64,000 nucleotides of DNA from Luxibacter massiliensis. Lineage in GTDB: Bacteria; Bacillota; Clostridia; Lachnospirales; Lachnospiraceae. The stretch is from positions 2,914,001 through 2,978,000 of the forward strand of contig NZ_UWOE01000001.1 of the NCBI RefSeq assembly GCF_900604355.1, read 5' to 3'. A program made the position numbers and the translations under genes. This document shows positions 17,546 to 26,155 of the stretch, piece after piece. The notes under the pieces are model-generated. The model saw nothing but the letters and a program-made list of their open reading frames with translations. It ran no database searches and had not been told where the DNA came from. Numbering within the stretch: position 1 is the first letter of the stretch; each line of letters begins with the position of its first letter.

Positions 17546-18508
17546 TTAGCTTATCTTGCTCAGTCTCTGGGTTCTTCTCTTATCAAGGACAAAGTTGATA
17601 ATCAGAACACCAATCAGTGCAACACCCCAGATTAAATCTCTGTAGTAATTGCTGATGCTTGGGAACATATTCAGGTAGGATGACATCATCTGGAGGATGA
17701 CAACCGCAATTGCAATACCTGGAATCGTACCAAACCCACCGTTGGGGTTTACCCCGCCCAACACTGCGATCAAAATACACTGCATAGTATAACTACTTCC
17801 AAAATCTGCTTTTGCAGAATTAATCCTTGCCAGGCTCAAAAGTCCGGCAACAGCAGATACCAGGCCCGAAAGCATATATGTGCGGATCAGGATAGCCTTA
17901 CAGTGGATGCCTGCAAATTCTGCTGCTTTTTCATTTGTTCCTACCAGATATACCCTTGTTCCAAATTTAGACTTGCTCATAATAAATGTCATAGCTGCAA
18001 TAATCAGTATAAATACAACAAATGACAGAGGGATATAGCCAAACAGTGCCGTTGTGGCAAAGCTTGTATAAGACTCTGGAATGCCGCTGACCGTACTTCC
18101 GCCCGACGCAATAATCGCAATACCCATGAACAGCTGATATGTTCCCAGGGTAGCCAGCATTGCCGGTATTTTCAGGTAGGAGACGAGGAACCCGTTAAAG
18201 CATCCACATATAATCCCTACAACAAGAGCTACGATGACTGCTAAAGCTACACTTCCGTTCCCCTGCATCATCAGTCCGGCAAGTATGCCGCATAAATTGG
18301 AGATATAAACGGTTGATAAGTCAATACCTCCTGATATCATACAAATACCCACGCCAATGGCCATCAACCCATACTCAGAAAGCTGTTTTGCCATTGTTTG
18401 GAAGTTTCCTATCTTTATAAACTCATTTGGCTTGGAAACACACGCTATGATGATGAAAGCAACAAGTATTATGAGTAATCTTTTGATATTACTGTCCATC
18501 TTTTTCAT
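17546..18508 (-). CDS. Sugar ABC transporter permease, RbsC-like (second)
   Basis: A 320-residue membrane protein with eight or more hydrophobic segments. Seen: ISGGIDLSTVYISNL and the family loop VYLVGTNEKAAEFAGIHCK, the coupling region in RbsC-type permeases; also IAVLGGVNPNGGFGTIPG. It starts two bases after the other permease gene ends. Together they form the membrane channel of an importer like those for ribose, rhamnose or autoinducer 2, which also use two different permeases. Confidence 0.92.
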   Translation of the reverse strand: MKKMDSNIKRLLIILVAFIIIACVSKPNEFIKIGNFQTMAKQLSEYGLMAIGVGICMISGGIDLSTVYISNLCGILAGLMMQGNGSVALAVIVALVVGIICGCFNGFLVSYLKIPAMLATLGTYQLFMGIAIIASGGSTVSGIPESYTSFATTALFGYIPLSFVVFILIIAAMTFIMSKSKFGTRVYLVGTNEKAAEFAGIHCKAILIRTYMLSGLVSAVAGLLSLARINSAKADFGSSYTMQCILIAVLGGVNPNGGFGTIPGIAIAVVILQMMSSYLNMFPSISNYYRDLIWGVALIGVLIINFVLDKRRTQRLSKIS

Positions 18509-18510
18509 GA

Positions 18511-19533
18511 TTATGCTGCCTCCTTCTTTAACCTGGTTTTAACTTTTGCCCCTGCATGGCTCTGGATCGCGGAGATCGCAGTACCAATGATAATAATTGC
18601 CCCGATAAAAACTTTCTGCCAATACACTGGTATCCCTATCAAAATAAGGCTGTTTGATACCATAGTCAAGAGCAGGGTTCCGAGGATACATCCTTTCAAT
18701 GTACCGATGCCCCCTGTCATCCTGGTGCCTCCCAGGATAATGGCAGCGATTACAATCATTTCACCCCCCGCATATTCTGTGGGAAGATATCTCATAGACA
18801 TAACTGCGTAGCAAAGGCCTGCAACTGCAGCGATACCGCCATTTACCACAAAAACCCCAAAACGTATTCCCTTGACATTAAAGCCGGCCCTTTCTGCCGA
18901 TACTTCATCGCCGCCTACTGCGTATACACCCCGCCCAACCATCGTCTTATTGAGCACAAGATAGGCTACTATGTAGAGGACTACCATAATAGCAAAAGTC
19001 ATCGGCAATGTGGAACCCAAACCGCTTTTTGCATTTTTTACAGTTATAAGTGATGCCTGGCCAAAAGCTGCCAGATTAGAAGGAAGATCCATCCTCTCTG
19101 CCTCAAATGCTCCCAGCAGGATCCCGCTGAAAATAGAACTCGTACCCAGAGTAACAATTAGGCTGGGGAACTTATATTTCACAATAATGAACCCGTTCAG
19201 CGCGCCCATAATACATCCAAACACAATTCCAATAATATAAGTGATAATCCATGGCGCACCATCCAGGCCAAGATTATTTGTAACAGTCAGCGCCAAATAG
19301 CTGCTAAGCGCCGCAATCAGTGGAAATGATACGTCCGGCCCTGTGCTTACAAATGACAGCAATGCACAGATAGCATAGATAGACGGCACTATCATAGAAC
19401 GGAGTAAATCCACAATATTATTATTTGCGAAGAACAGGCCTGACCTTATCTGTATAACAATCGACAATACTACGATAATCAGAAATACATAGAATTCTGT
19501 CTGTTTTACCATTTTCTTAACATATTTATTCAT
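18511..19533 (-). CDS. Sugar ABC transporter permease, RbsC-like (first)
   Basis: About 340 residues with repeated transmembrane helices. Family signatures are STGPDVSFPLIAALSSYLA, VYAVGGDEVSAERAGFNVK and AIILGGTRMTGGIGTLKG. ATG 19533 has AGGTG eight bases upstream; the GTG two codons earlier is too near. It lies between the ATPase and the second permease of the same importer. Confidence 0.92.
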   Translation of the reverse strand: MNKYVKKMVKQTEFYVFLIIVVLSIVIQIRSGLFFANNNIVDLLRSMIVPSIYAICALLSFVSTGPDVSFPLIAALSSYLALTVTNNLGLDGAPWIITYIIGIVFGCIMGALNGFIIVKYKFPSLIVTLGTSSIFSGILLGAFEAERMDLPSNLAAFGQASLITVKNAKSGLGSTLPMTFAIMVVLYIVAYLVLNKTMVGRGVYAVGGDEVSAERAGFNVKGIRFGVFVVNGGIAAVAGLCYAVMSMRYLPTEYAGGEMIVIAAIILGGTRMTGGIGTLKGCILGTLLLTMVSNSLILIGIPVYWQKVFIGAIIIIGTAISAIQSHAGAKVKTRLKKEAA

Positions 19534-19550
19534 CTGCACTTCACCTCTCC

Positions 19551-21041
19551 CTATACTGTAGCCTTTGTAAGCATTCCTGCATTCATATCGTCTGCAGAAA
19601 GGCTTCCTGTCACCCGCCCGGCCTGCATTACAAGCGCCCTGTCGCAGGTAGCGATTACCTCCGCAGAATCATCAGATACGACAATAATTGCCATGCCCTT
19701 TTCTGCCAGCTCTCTCAGAAGCTTATGGATATCATATTTTGCACCAATGTCTACGCCTACAGTTGGGCCATTTAGAATCAATACTTTCGGGTCATTCGCG
19801 AGCCATCTGCCAAGCACGACCTTCTGCTGATTCCCTCCTGAGAGAGTCTGTACGGGGAATTCATGGTTCTTGGTTGCCACTCCAATATCTTTGACCCACT
19901 TTGCAGATTCCTCCACAACTTTCTTATTGCTCAGGACGCCTAATTTATTTGCAAGCACATCCATCTTACTTACTGTAATATTCCGGATAATAGACTGGGG
20001 AAGAAACAGGCCTTCTGTAAGACGGTCCTCAGGCACTAAAGCGATGCCTAGTTTCTGGGCAGTGGATACATCTTTGATATTGACTTCCTTCCCTTCAACA
20101 AGAATCTGCCCTCCAGTTGGCTTTAACATTCCGAACAACGCCAAGGACAACTCAGTACGCCCAGAACCCAGCTGGCCTGTAACACCAAGAATCTCTCCCT
20201 GATGCAGTTTGAAACTTACATCTTCAAATCCTGGCGCTGTTAGGCTGCGTGCTTCCAGCACAACATCCCCATAATTATCTTCGTTGACTTTCTTGACAAC
20301 TTGCGTCTCAAAATGCCTTCCTGTCATATAATACGCAAACTTCTCTTCTGTCATCTCAGAAGTGGGGCAGCTAATAACATTTTCACCATTTCTCAGAATT
20401 GTAATACTGTCTGAGATTTCAAAAACTTCGTCCAGCTTATGGGACACAAAGAGGATTGTCACGCCATTCTTCTTCAAATCAGCAATAATTTCAAATAGCC
20501 TGTTGACCTCTTTTTTAGTCAGGGCGGTTGTGGGCTCATCCATAATAATCAGTTTTGCATTATCCAAAAGGGCCCTTGATATGGCTATGAGCTGCTTATC
20601 TGCCACAGGCAGGGTCTCCACCAGTGCATCCAGATCCACGTCAAAATTAATTTTTTGCACGGCTTCTTCCGCTATCTTCCTGAACTCTTTTTTGTTCACT
20701 AACTTTTTCTTATTAGCAAGCACCTGGTTAAACGCCAGATTTTCAATTACTGTCAGGTTGGGAAAAATTGAAAAGTCCTGGTAAATAACCTGAATCCCTG
20801 CTTTGATAGCTTCAGCCGGGGTCATTACAGGATATCCTTTCCCGTCTACCTCTATGGAGCCTGCATCTGGTTTATAAAAACCTGAAATAACTTTAATAAT
20901 GGTAGACTTCCCACAGCCATTTTCTCCTGCCAGACAATGCGTTTCCCCCTGCTTGATTGTCAGGTCCACACCTTTGAGCGCATGGACGCCGCCAAATGAT
21001 TTCTTAATTCCTTTCACACAAAGGATGTTTTCATTTCCCAT
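19551..21041 (-). CDS. Sugar ABC transporter ATP-binding protein, RbsA-like
   Basis: About 496 residues with two fused nucleotide-binding domains. The first has GENGCGKSTIIK (Walker A), LPVADKQLIAISRAL (signature region) and LIIMDEPTTAL. The second has the shorter GQLGSGRTELSLAL, LSGGNQQKVVLGRWL, and VLILNGPTVGVD, where Asn replaces the usual Asp of Walker B. Only the first site looks fully active, as is usual in RbsA-type proteins. The second of two ATG codons fits the ribosome site better. Confidence 0.93.
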   Translation of the reverse strand: MGNENILCVKGIKKSFGGVHALKGVDLTIKQGETHCLAGENGCGKSTIIKVISGFYKPDAGSIEVDGKGYPVMTPAEAIKAGIQVIYQDFSIFPNLTVIENLAFNQVLANKKKLVNKKEFRKIAEEAVQKINFDVDLDALVETLPVADKQLIAISRALLDNAKLIIMDEPTTALTKKEVNRLFEIIADLKKNGVTILFVSHKLDEVFEISDSITILRNGENVISCPTSEMTEEKFAYYMTGRHFETQVVKKVNEDNYGDVVLEARSLTAPGFEDVSFKLHQGEILGVTGQLGSGRTELSLALFGMLKPTGGQILVEGKEVNIKDVSTAQKLGIALVPEDRLTEGLFLPQSIIRNITVSKMDVLANKLGVLSNKKVVEESAKWVKDIGVATKNHEFPVQTLSGGNQQKVVLGRWLANDPKVLILNGPTVGVDIGAKYDIHKLLRELAEKGMAIIVVSDDSAEVIATCDRALVMQAGRVTGSLSADDMNAGMLTKATV

Positions 21042-21044
21042 CAT

Positions 21045-21324
21045 CTCACCTTGCCTTTCTATCTCCTACTGGAGTAACGTAAATAATCCACCACGTTTTA
21101 CTTACGTTGCCCCAGTCTGGAAAAAAACCGCACACCCTACACGGATGCAAGATGTGCGACTATACTCATTTTCCAAAACCACCACTCGCGGGTAAAATCT
21201 CCGCTTTGCACTACATACCGAACCGCGGGGTTCCATACGTGCATTTTTGGCCGGGCCCTTCCGGGCCCGCCTTCCCGAAAGAATAGTGCTTAGACTATTC
21301 TTTCGGCATCTTATTCTTCAAATC
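21045..21324. other. Hairpin-rich spacer between binding protein and ATPase genes
   Basis: On the minus strand the binding-protein stop is followed by a perfect 13-base hairpin (21275-21287 with 21294-21306, core CCGAAAGAATAGT) and then a GC hairpin around 21252-21270 (CGGGCCC twice). More paired stretches follow near 21185-21235 and 21071-21110. There is no long T run after the hairpins. This fits an RNA-stabilising or partial terminator region that raises the binding protein above the rest of the operon. Confidence 0.6.
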
Positions 21325-22440
21325 TTAGAAGTCATAATCATTGATATTGTCTTTTGTAATTGTAAGGTCAGCCTGTCCGATAAGGCATCTGTTGTCGCCC
21401 TCTACCAGTGATACACTGTTGTAACCCTCGATTCCCAGGTCGGATCCGTCTCCAACTTCCTCACCTGCAAGGATCATAGAAGCAACTTTACACATTACAT
21501 ATCCTGAATCCTTTGGATCCCACAATTTGATTGTAGAAATTGTGCCTGATTCAACATATGGCTTGAACTCGTTCGGTGTACCAACGCCAACAACTTTAAC
21601 TTCCAGTCCTAACTCCTCTACTGCTTTAGCAATACCCGGGCAGTCTGTAGAAGCAACACCTGTGAAACCTTTCAGGTCAGGATTTGCTTTCAGAATCTCT
21701 TTTGCCCTCTCATAGGATGTGTCAATAGACTCTTCTGACTCAGCAGAAGGAATTGCGCCGTCATTGATCAGTTCCATGTTCGGATATGCTTCCTGCTGAC
21801 GGTCATACTGTGCGTTCGCATATTCCATGTGTGTTGTAGAAGTTGTGTATGCTACCATCATAGCATATTTGCCTTCTTCGCCCATATCTGATGCGAGGGC
21901 ATCCATGATAGCTGCGCCAAAATCATCAGCTGTAAACGCCTCTGTATCAAACAGTGTGTTTTTCTGGTTAGAAGCTTCGTGTGTAATAACTACGATCCCC
22001 TGCTCCATAGCGTTTTTCAGGGAAGCCTCAATTGCGCCTGGATCAATCGGAACAACGCAGAGTGCGTCAACGCCCTGGTTAATCAGGTCGTCAATTACCT
22101 GTACCTGAGAGGCTGCATCCGCATTTGCAGGCCCTTTTTGGATTACGTTGATACCGGTCTCATCGCCAAATTCATTCACGCCGATCTCCATACGTTTAAA
22201 CCAGTTTGCAGTGTTGTCCTTTGTCACAACTGCAATTGTCCATTCGGACTGATCCTTGTCTGATTTGTAGTTTGCAAGATCAAACAGGTCATCAGATCCA
22301 GCACTGTCATCAGAACTCTCCTCGTTAGCATCGCTGCTAGAATCTGAAGATGTGGTGGTTTTCTCGCTGCTGCATGCCACCATTGAAAATGTCATGGCTG
22401 CCGCTGCCAAGATTGCGATAATTTTTTTGAGATTCTTCAT
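21325..22440 (-). CDS. Sugar-binding lipoprotein, LsrB/RhaS-like
   Basis: Extracellular, membrane-anchored receptor of the importer; 371 residues. The N-terminus is a lipoprotein signal with lipobox MVAC at the cysteine near residue 22, then an acidic/serine linker. The Peripla_BP_4 fold shows AVVTKDNTANWFKRMEIG, ALCVVPIDPGAI, and KVVGVGTPNEFKPYVESG, which recall the LsrB and RhaS branch rather than RbsB. ATG 22440 follows GGAGG. The ligand is unknown; the enzymes around it suggest a pentose or hexose rather than autoinducer 2. Confidence 0.9.
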   Translation of the reverse strand: MKNLKKIIAILAAAAMTFSMVACSSEKTTTSSDSSSDANEESSDDSAGSDDLFDLANYKSDKDQSEWTIAVVTKDNTANWFKRMEIGVNEFGDETGINVIQKGPANADAASQVQVIDDLINQGVDALCVVPIDPGAIEASLKNAMEQGIVVITHEASNQKNTLFDTEAFTADDFGAAIMDALASDMGEEGKYAMMVAYTTSTTHMEYANAQYDRQQEAYPNMELINDGAIPSAESEESIDTSYERAKEILKANPDLKGFTGVASTDCPGIAKAVEELGLEVKVVGVGTPNEFKPYVESGTISTIKLWDPKDSGYVMCKVASMILAGEEVGDGSDLGIEGYNSVSLVEGDNRCLIGQADLTITKDNINDYDF

Positions 22441-22520
22441 AATTTTTCCTCCTCTTTGAAAATTTATGTTATCGCTCCATGCTGTAGCATGGCCCATTGT
22501 GGGCAGTTCACTTGCAGGCT

Positions 22521-23084
22521 TTATTCTACATTGCGGTGCCTGCTGACCATCTCTTCTCTGCTGACCCCCATTTCCTCCCTGAGCATCATAACAAGGACGT
22601 CATACAAAATAAAAAGGGCCTGTTCAAAAAGATTCCCCATCAGCTGCTCTGTCTGGACGAAATCTCCAACTGCCTTATAGGCTGCCGCAGGGACATCTAC
22701 CACCAGGTCAGAAATAGGTATCATATAACCCGCATTGGATGGGGTAATCAGAGCCAGTGTCGCGCCGTTATCCTTTGCCATCTGTGCAATATAATTCTCA
22801 TGGCCCACATTTGCAGAACCACAGGCACAGATCATTAAATCCCCCTCACCTATGGACGGAGTCGTATCATCCCAAATCCAGTAAGCTTGTTTTCCAAGAT
22901 GCATCAGCCTCATAGCAAACGCCTTTGTTGAAAGTCCTTCCCTTCCTGCCGCCAACAGAAAAATACGGTCTGTCTTTTTAATCAGTTCCAGAAGTTCTCT
23001 GACATTCGAGTCATCCATCCTGTCAAACACTTCCGTCAGTTCTTTCATTGCCACTGATGACAATTCTTTAAATCTGTCACTCAT
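22521..23084 (-). CDS. SIS-domain protein, diverged PHI-like (SIS3)
   Basis: A 187-residue single-SIS protein, the third relative of hexuloisomerase in this locus. It keeps FAMRLMHLG and QLMGNLFEQ, but the phosphate loop SGSGET is replaced by CGSANVGH and GRSG by GREG. It lies between the LacI gene and the binding protein, at the front of the operon. ATG 23084 follows GGAGG; a 12-codon extension in frame is not supported. It may be an isomerase for another substrate or a sugar-phosphate sensor. Confidence 0.8.
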   Translation of the reverse strand: MSDRFKELSSVAMKELTEVFDRMDDSNVRELLELIKKTDRIFLLAAGREGLSTKAFAMRLMHLGKQAYWIWDDTTPSIGEGDLMICACGSANVGHENYIAQMAKDNGATLALITPSNAGYMIPISDLVVDVPAAAYKAVGDFVQTEQLMGNLFEQALFILYDVLVMMLREEMGVSREEMVSRHRNVE

Positions 23085-23120
23085 ACTGTTCCTCCAATTC
23101 ATAAATGTTATTCTTCCCAC

Positions 23121-24137
23121 CTATAACTCCTGTATTCTTAACACTGGAGTTATAATAATCTGCCGCAGCGGCCTTTCAGGACATGATATCCTGTCTCCCA
23201 GAAGCTTAATCGCCCTGCGCCCCATCTGGCTGGCATCTCTTTCTATGTAATTAAATTTGTTCCCTATGATTTCCAGTGCTTCGATTCTATCCAGGCCAAT
23301 GCAGACAATATCTCTTGAAGGCCGCTCGCCTCTTTCATACAACGCCTTCAAAAACCCAAGGCTGCTCCTATTATTACAAGTCAGGACGGCTGTGGGACGG
23401 TCCTCCATGGACAAGAGCCTGCAGGAAAGCTGATATGCCTTGGTCATGCGATAATCCCCTTCGAATATATAACGCTTTTCAATTGGGATCCCCGCTTCAT
23501 TCAGCGCCCTCTCATACCCTTTATAACGGACTCTGGCCAGAACCCGGTCCAGAGTGGCATTTAAAAGTCCTATCTTCCTGTGGCCCGCGCCTATAAGCGC
23601 CATTGTGGCCTCATACATGCCTTTCTCGTCATCGAAAAATACTCCGTCATATTTATCCAGGCTGTCTGTATGCCTGTCCATAATTACAATGGGTGCATTC
23701 AGGTCATTCAAAAGCTTGATGATCTCCTTCTGCTGCATCTTCGTATTGTAATCAACTGCCGGTGTATACAGCAGGCCTTTAATCCGCTGCTCTTTCAGCA
23801 TTAGGAGTGCTTTCCTGTCCTTATCCGCACTGTCATCTGAGTTACAGCAAATCAGTGTGAGATTATATTTATCAGCAACTTCTGTAATACCTCTAAGTAT
23901 CTCTCCAAAAAATGGATTATCAACCTCTGGCACAATCACGCCGATTGTGTTGCTGCTCTGTCTGGACAAATTCCTGGCAGCCGCGGACGGGGAAAAATGT
24001 CTTTTCTTCATGATCTCCAGAACCCGTTCCTTTGTTTCTGGCCTTACAGAGGCTGATTCATTCAGAACCCGCGATACCGTTGCCTTTGAAACACCTGCTT
24101 CCTTTGCAATGTCATTAATGGTAAATTCTTTAGGCAT
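23121..24137 (-). CDS. LacI-family transcriptional regulator of the sugar locus
   Basis: About 338 residues. The helix-turn-helix is TINDIAKEAGVSKATVSRVLN with the hinge FSPSAAARNLSRQ. The ligand domain starts IGVIVPEVDNPFFGEIL and has MDRHTDSL and TAVLTCNN. ATG 24137 is chosen because the promoter and operator lie just upstream (24166-24217); the longer reading frame would overlap them. GGAGG is 14 bases away, which is rather far. It is the first gene of the operon that runs to hxlB and probably regulates both itself and the rpiB-epimerase unit. Confidence 0.92.
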   Translation of the reverse strand: MPKEFTINDIAKEAGVSKATVSRVLNESASVRPETKERVLEIMKKRHFSPSAAARNLSRQSSNTIGVIVPEVDNPFFGEILRGITEVADKYNLTLICCNSDDSADKDRKALLMLKEQRIKGLLYTPAVDYNTKMQQKEIIKLLNDLNAPIVIMDRHTDSLDKYDGVFFDDEKGMYEATMALIGAGHRKIGLLNATLDRVLARVRYKGYERALNEAGIPIEKRYIFEGDYRMTKAYQLSCRLLSMEDRPTAVLTCNNRSSLGFLKALYERGERPSRDIVCIGLDRIEALEIIGNKFNYIERDASQMGRRAIKLLGDRISCPERPLRQIIITPVLRIQEL

Positions 24138-24165
24138 TTTCTTTTTATTAACCTCCACTGAATAT

Positions 24166-24181
24166 ATGTAACCGGTTTCAG
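24166..24181. promoter_or_regulatory. LacI-family operator at the regulator gene
   Basis: ATGTAACCGGTTTCAG, a near-palindrome of the form TGWAACCGGTTWCA with the central CG typical of LacI sites. It begins seven bases after the -10. It matches 13 of 16 bases of the operator at 25656-25671. Confidence 0.8.
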
Positions 24182-24188
24182 TAAAATC

Positions 24189-24217
24189 ATTATCGCATAC
24201 CTGTTTTAAAACGTCAA
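24189..24217 (-). promoter_or_regulatory. Promoter of the lacI-importer-hxl operon
   Basis: On the minus strand TTGACG (24217-24212, 5 of 6) and GATAAT (24194-24189, 5 of 6) with a 17-base spacer. Confidence 0.75.
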
Positions 24218-24412
24218 CCCTCAACCTTAAAACCATGACGTTTTCGTCGGTTTTCATGTATTTTCATTTCATTTACTGTATATATTGCACAAATATTATG
24301 TTATTTTTCTGTCATTTTCCTTTTTTCCCCAACTTATGAAAAAACAGGTTTTTCTGCAAAAAAGAAAGCGGTTTCTGCATTTTTACGCCTTCATTTCAGG
24401 GGAATACAAAAA

Positions 24413-24444
24413 TGCCGCAGGCCCTTTTCCACATACCTGCGGCA
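24413..24444 (-). terminator. Terminator after the epimerase gene
   Basis: Nine-base perfect stem TGCCGCAGG/CCTGCGGCA (24413-24421 with 24436-24444), followed on the minus strand by a short T-rich tract. A small palindrome CCGCCTTAAGGCGG lies between it and the gene. It separates the rpiB-epimerase unit from the lacI operon; the stretch 24138-24478 otherwise holds only the lacI promoter and operator. Confidence 0.65.
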
Positions 24445-24478
24445 AAACACCCCGCCTTAAGGCGGCTTCACAGTCAAA

Positions 24479-25141
24479 CTAATGTATGATTTCCCTCATT
24501 TTACGGATACCCTGCTGCATTCCATCCAGTCCTTTTAGAAAACTGGATGTGCCAGCCACAAATATATCCGCATGCTTCTGTGACATTTGGCCAGCCAATT
24601 CATAACTCACATTTCCATCTACCTCAATCTCAATATTCGGATACCCTTGGCTGTCCAAAAACTTCCTGCAGTCCTCTATCTTCTGTATGGCCTGAGGGAT
24701 AGCCTTCTGGCCGGAGAATCCCGGATTTACTGTCATAACAAGAACAGCATCTATATCATCCAGCACATATTGAAGCTCCTCCACCCTGGTAGCTGGGTTA
24801 ATCGCAGCCATAGCCTTGGCTCCTGTGGCCTTTATGGCCTGGAGCGCCTTTTGCAGGTGCTGGGTACTCTCGGCATGTACAGACACATATTCTCCCTCCT
24901 GAAAGTCGAACCAGCCAATCTTCCTTTCCGGGTCATTCACCATTAAATGGACATCCAGCGGAATATCTGTAAGCCTGCGCAGTTGTCTGACATAGTCTGT
25001 CCCCAGCGTAAAATTAGGGACATACTCTCCGTCCATAATATCTATATGCAGATATTCTATATTCTCTTCCTCAAAAACTGACAAATACTCTTTTAATTTA
25101 TCTATCTCGACACACATCATAGATGGGGATATCTTTTTCAC
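24479..25141 (-). CDS. Ribulose-phosphate 3-epimerase family, possibly allulose-6-phosphate 3-epimerase
   Basis: C3 epimerisation of a ketose phosphate; 220 residues, TIM barrel. Seen: KISPSMMCVE, HIDIMDGEYVPNFTLG (metal-binding His and Asp), DVHLMV, VMTVNPGFSGQ and EVDGNVS. The opening KISPSMMC and the HIDIMDG-x-x-VPN-x-TL pattern resemble E. coli AlsE, so allulose 6-phosphate is a real alternative to ribulose 5-phosphate. It starts with GTG 25141, preceded by GAGGAGG, and overlaps the stop of the RpiB-type gene by four bases. Confidence 0.85.
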   Translation of the reverse strand: MKKISPSMMCVEIDKLKEYLSVFEEENIEYLHIDIMDGEYVPNFTLGTDYVRQLRRLTDIPLDVHLMVNDPERKIGWFDFQEGEYVSVHAESTQHLQKALQAIKATGAKAMAAINPATRVEELQYVLDDIDAVLVMTVNPGFSGQKAIPQAIQKIEDCRKFLDSQGYPNIEIEVDGNVSYELAGQMSQKHADIFVAGTSSFLKGLDGMQQGIRKMREIIH

Positions 25142-25620
25142 TGTCCGTCCTCCTCATTTGGAAATACTGTCTTTTCAAATTCCACCAGTTCATCATATTC
25201 TTTCTCCACTATTTTAGCCATTTCAGGGGTAAGTCCCGACATATGCTCCGCCTCCAGCCATGCATTTGCCATCTGTATACCCATCTCATTCCCAATAATG
25301 AACCCGCCCATGCAGAGAACATTTGTGTTATTTACCGCTTTCGCCCTCACAGCCTGATAGAGACTCTCGCACAGGGCCGCATACACACCTCTGTGCTTAT
25401 TACAGATAATGCTGACTCCCATGCCCGTACCGCAAATGGCAATCCCTCTGTCATACTCCCCGCTTTGGACGCCCCGGGCCACTGCCACTGCCGCATCCTG
25501 GAACAGAACCGGCGTATCCGGGTCAATATCCGTAATCTCATATCCCTTTTTCAGCAAATCTGCTTTAATCGCATTTTTTAGTTCAAAACCTGCGGGATCC
25601 GCACCTAATATAATCTTCAT
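25138..25620 (-). CDS. RpiB/LacA/LacB-family sugar-phosphate isomerase
   Basis: Aldose-ketose isomerase, 160 residues. It opens with KIILGADPAGFELKN, where the usual DHAG/DHS is DPAG, and has the catalytic cysteine in AICGTGMGVSIICNK. The C-terminus lacks the RHQRR of standard RpiB, so the substrate may not be ribose 5-phosphate (allose, galactose or tetrose phosphates are handled by relatives). First gene of a two-gene unit with the epimerase, under the LacI operator. Confidence 0.85.
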   Translation of the reverse strand: MKIILGADPAGFELKNAIKADLLKKGYEITDIDPDTPVLFQDAAVAVARGVQSGEYDRGIAICGTGMGVSIICNKHRGVYAALCESLYQAVRAKAVNNTNVLCMGGFIIGNEMGIQMANAWLEAEHMSGLTPEMAKIVEKEYDELVEFEKTVFPNEEDGQ

Positions 25621-25655
25621 AACAACCCACCTGCCTTATAAAAATAATTCAACTT

Positions 25656-25671
25656 TTGTAACCGGTTACAA
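25656..25671. promoter_or_regulatory. LacI-family operator at the RpiB-type gene
   Basis: Perfect 16-bp palindrome TTGTAACCGGTTACAA with a central CG. It lies nine bases after the -10, covering the transcript start. Confidence 0.85.
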
Positions 25672-25680
25672 TATATGTTA

Positions 25681-25710
25681 AATATACCCCTATCACCTTC
25701 TATTTGTCAA
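25681..25710 (-). promoter_or_regulatory. Promoter of the RpiB-type isomerase/epimerase unit
   Basis: On the minus strand TTGACA (25710-25705, perfect) and TATATT (25686-25681, 5 of 6) with an 18-base spacer. Confidence 0.8.
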
Positions 25711-25786
25711 GAAAACTGTTTTCACATATATAAAAAAGAAGTATAATTATATTTAATATTTAAATGAACTGATATATCTTTTCAAA

Positions 25787-26155
25787 CTATTTTCCAGTAT
25801 CATTTCGTTTACTTTCAATGATTTTCCCAATATTACAAGTCACCCTTCCTTTGCAATCATGAATATCCTCATTGATTTTTTTCTCTTGTGCAATCGCTAT
25901 ATTCACACGTTTCGCCAACTCTCCTATGGAAGAATTCTTTTTTGGATTAACACCTGTCCTTGCTAAAAGCAATTTATAAATGAATGTCTGATTGCCCTCT
26001 TTTTGATTCTTAATAATCTGCTCTACATTTGGTTCAATGTCTTCGTTAAAGGCGTTTTCAAAGTGAAGGAGTAAAAATAATTCAAATGCCGGATTACTCA
26101 CTGCAATCATGTTCTCCTTCTCTCCCAATGCGACAACTTCATCATAGTCCTGCAC
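25787..26155 (-). pseudogene. Truncated RloB-like protein remnant
   Basis: An open frame of 122 codons that resembles the C-terminal half of RloB-family proteins: AVSNPAFELFLLLHFENAF matches the conserved NPxFExWLLLHF block. The N-terminal half with its acidic motif is missing; an in-frame TAG lies just upstream and no GGAGG-like site with good spacing is seen. The region is more AT-rich than its neighbours. RloB genes occur with restriction and abortive-infection loci, so this looks like a leftover of a lost defence island. Confidence 0.6.

Noticed and set aside
21325..22440. Autoinducer-2 (Lsr) uptake system
   Set aside because: The receptor and twin permeases resemble Lsr, but LsrF and LsrG equivalents are absent and the nearby enzymes act on sugar phosphates.
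24138..24257. N-terminal extension of the LacI regulator
   Set aside because: It would overlap the regulator's own promoter and operator and lies before the standard helix-turn-helix start.
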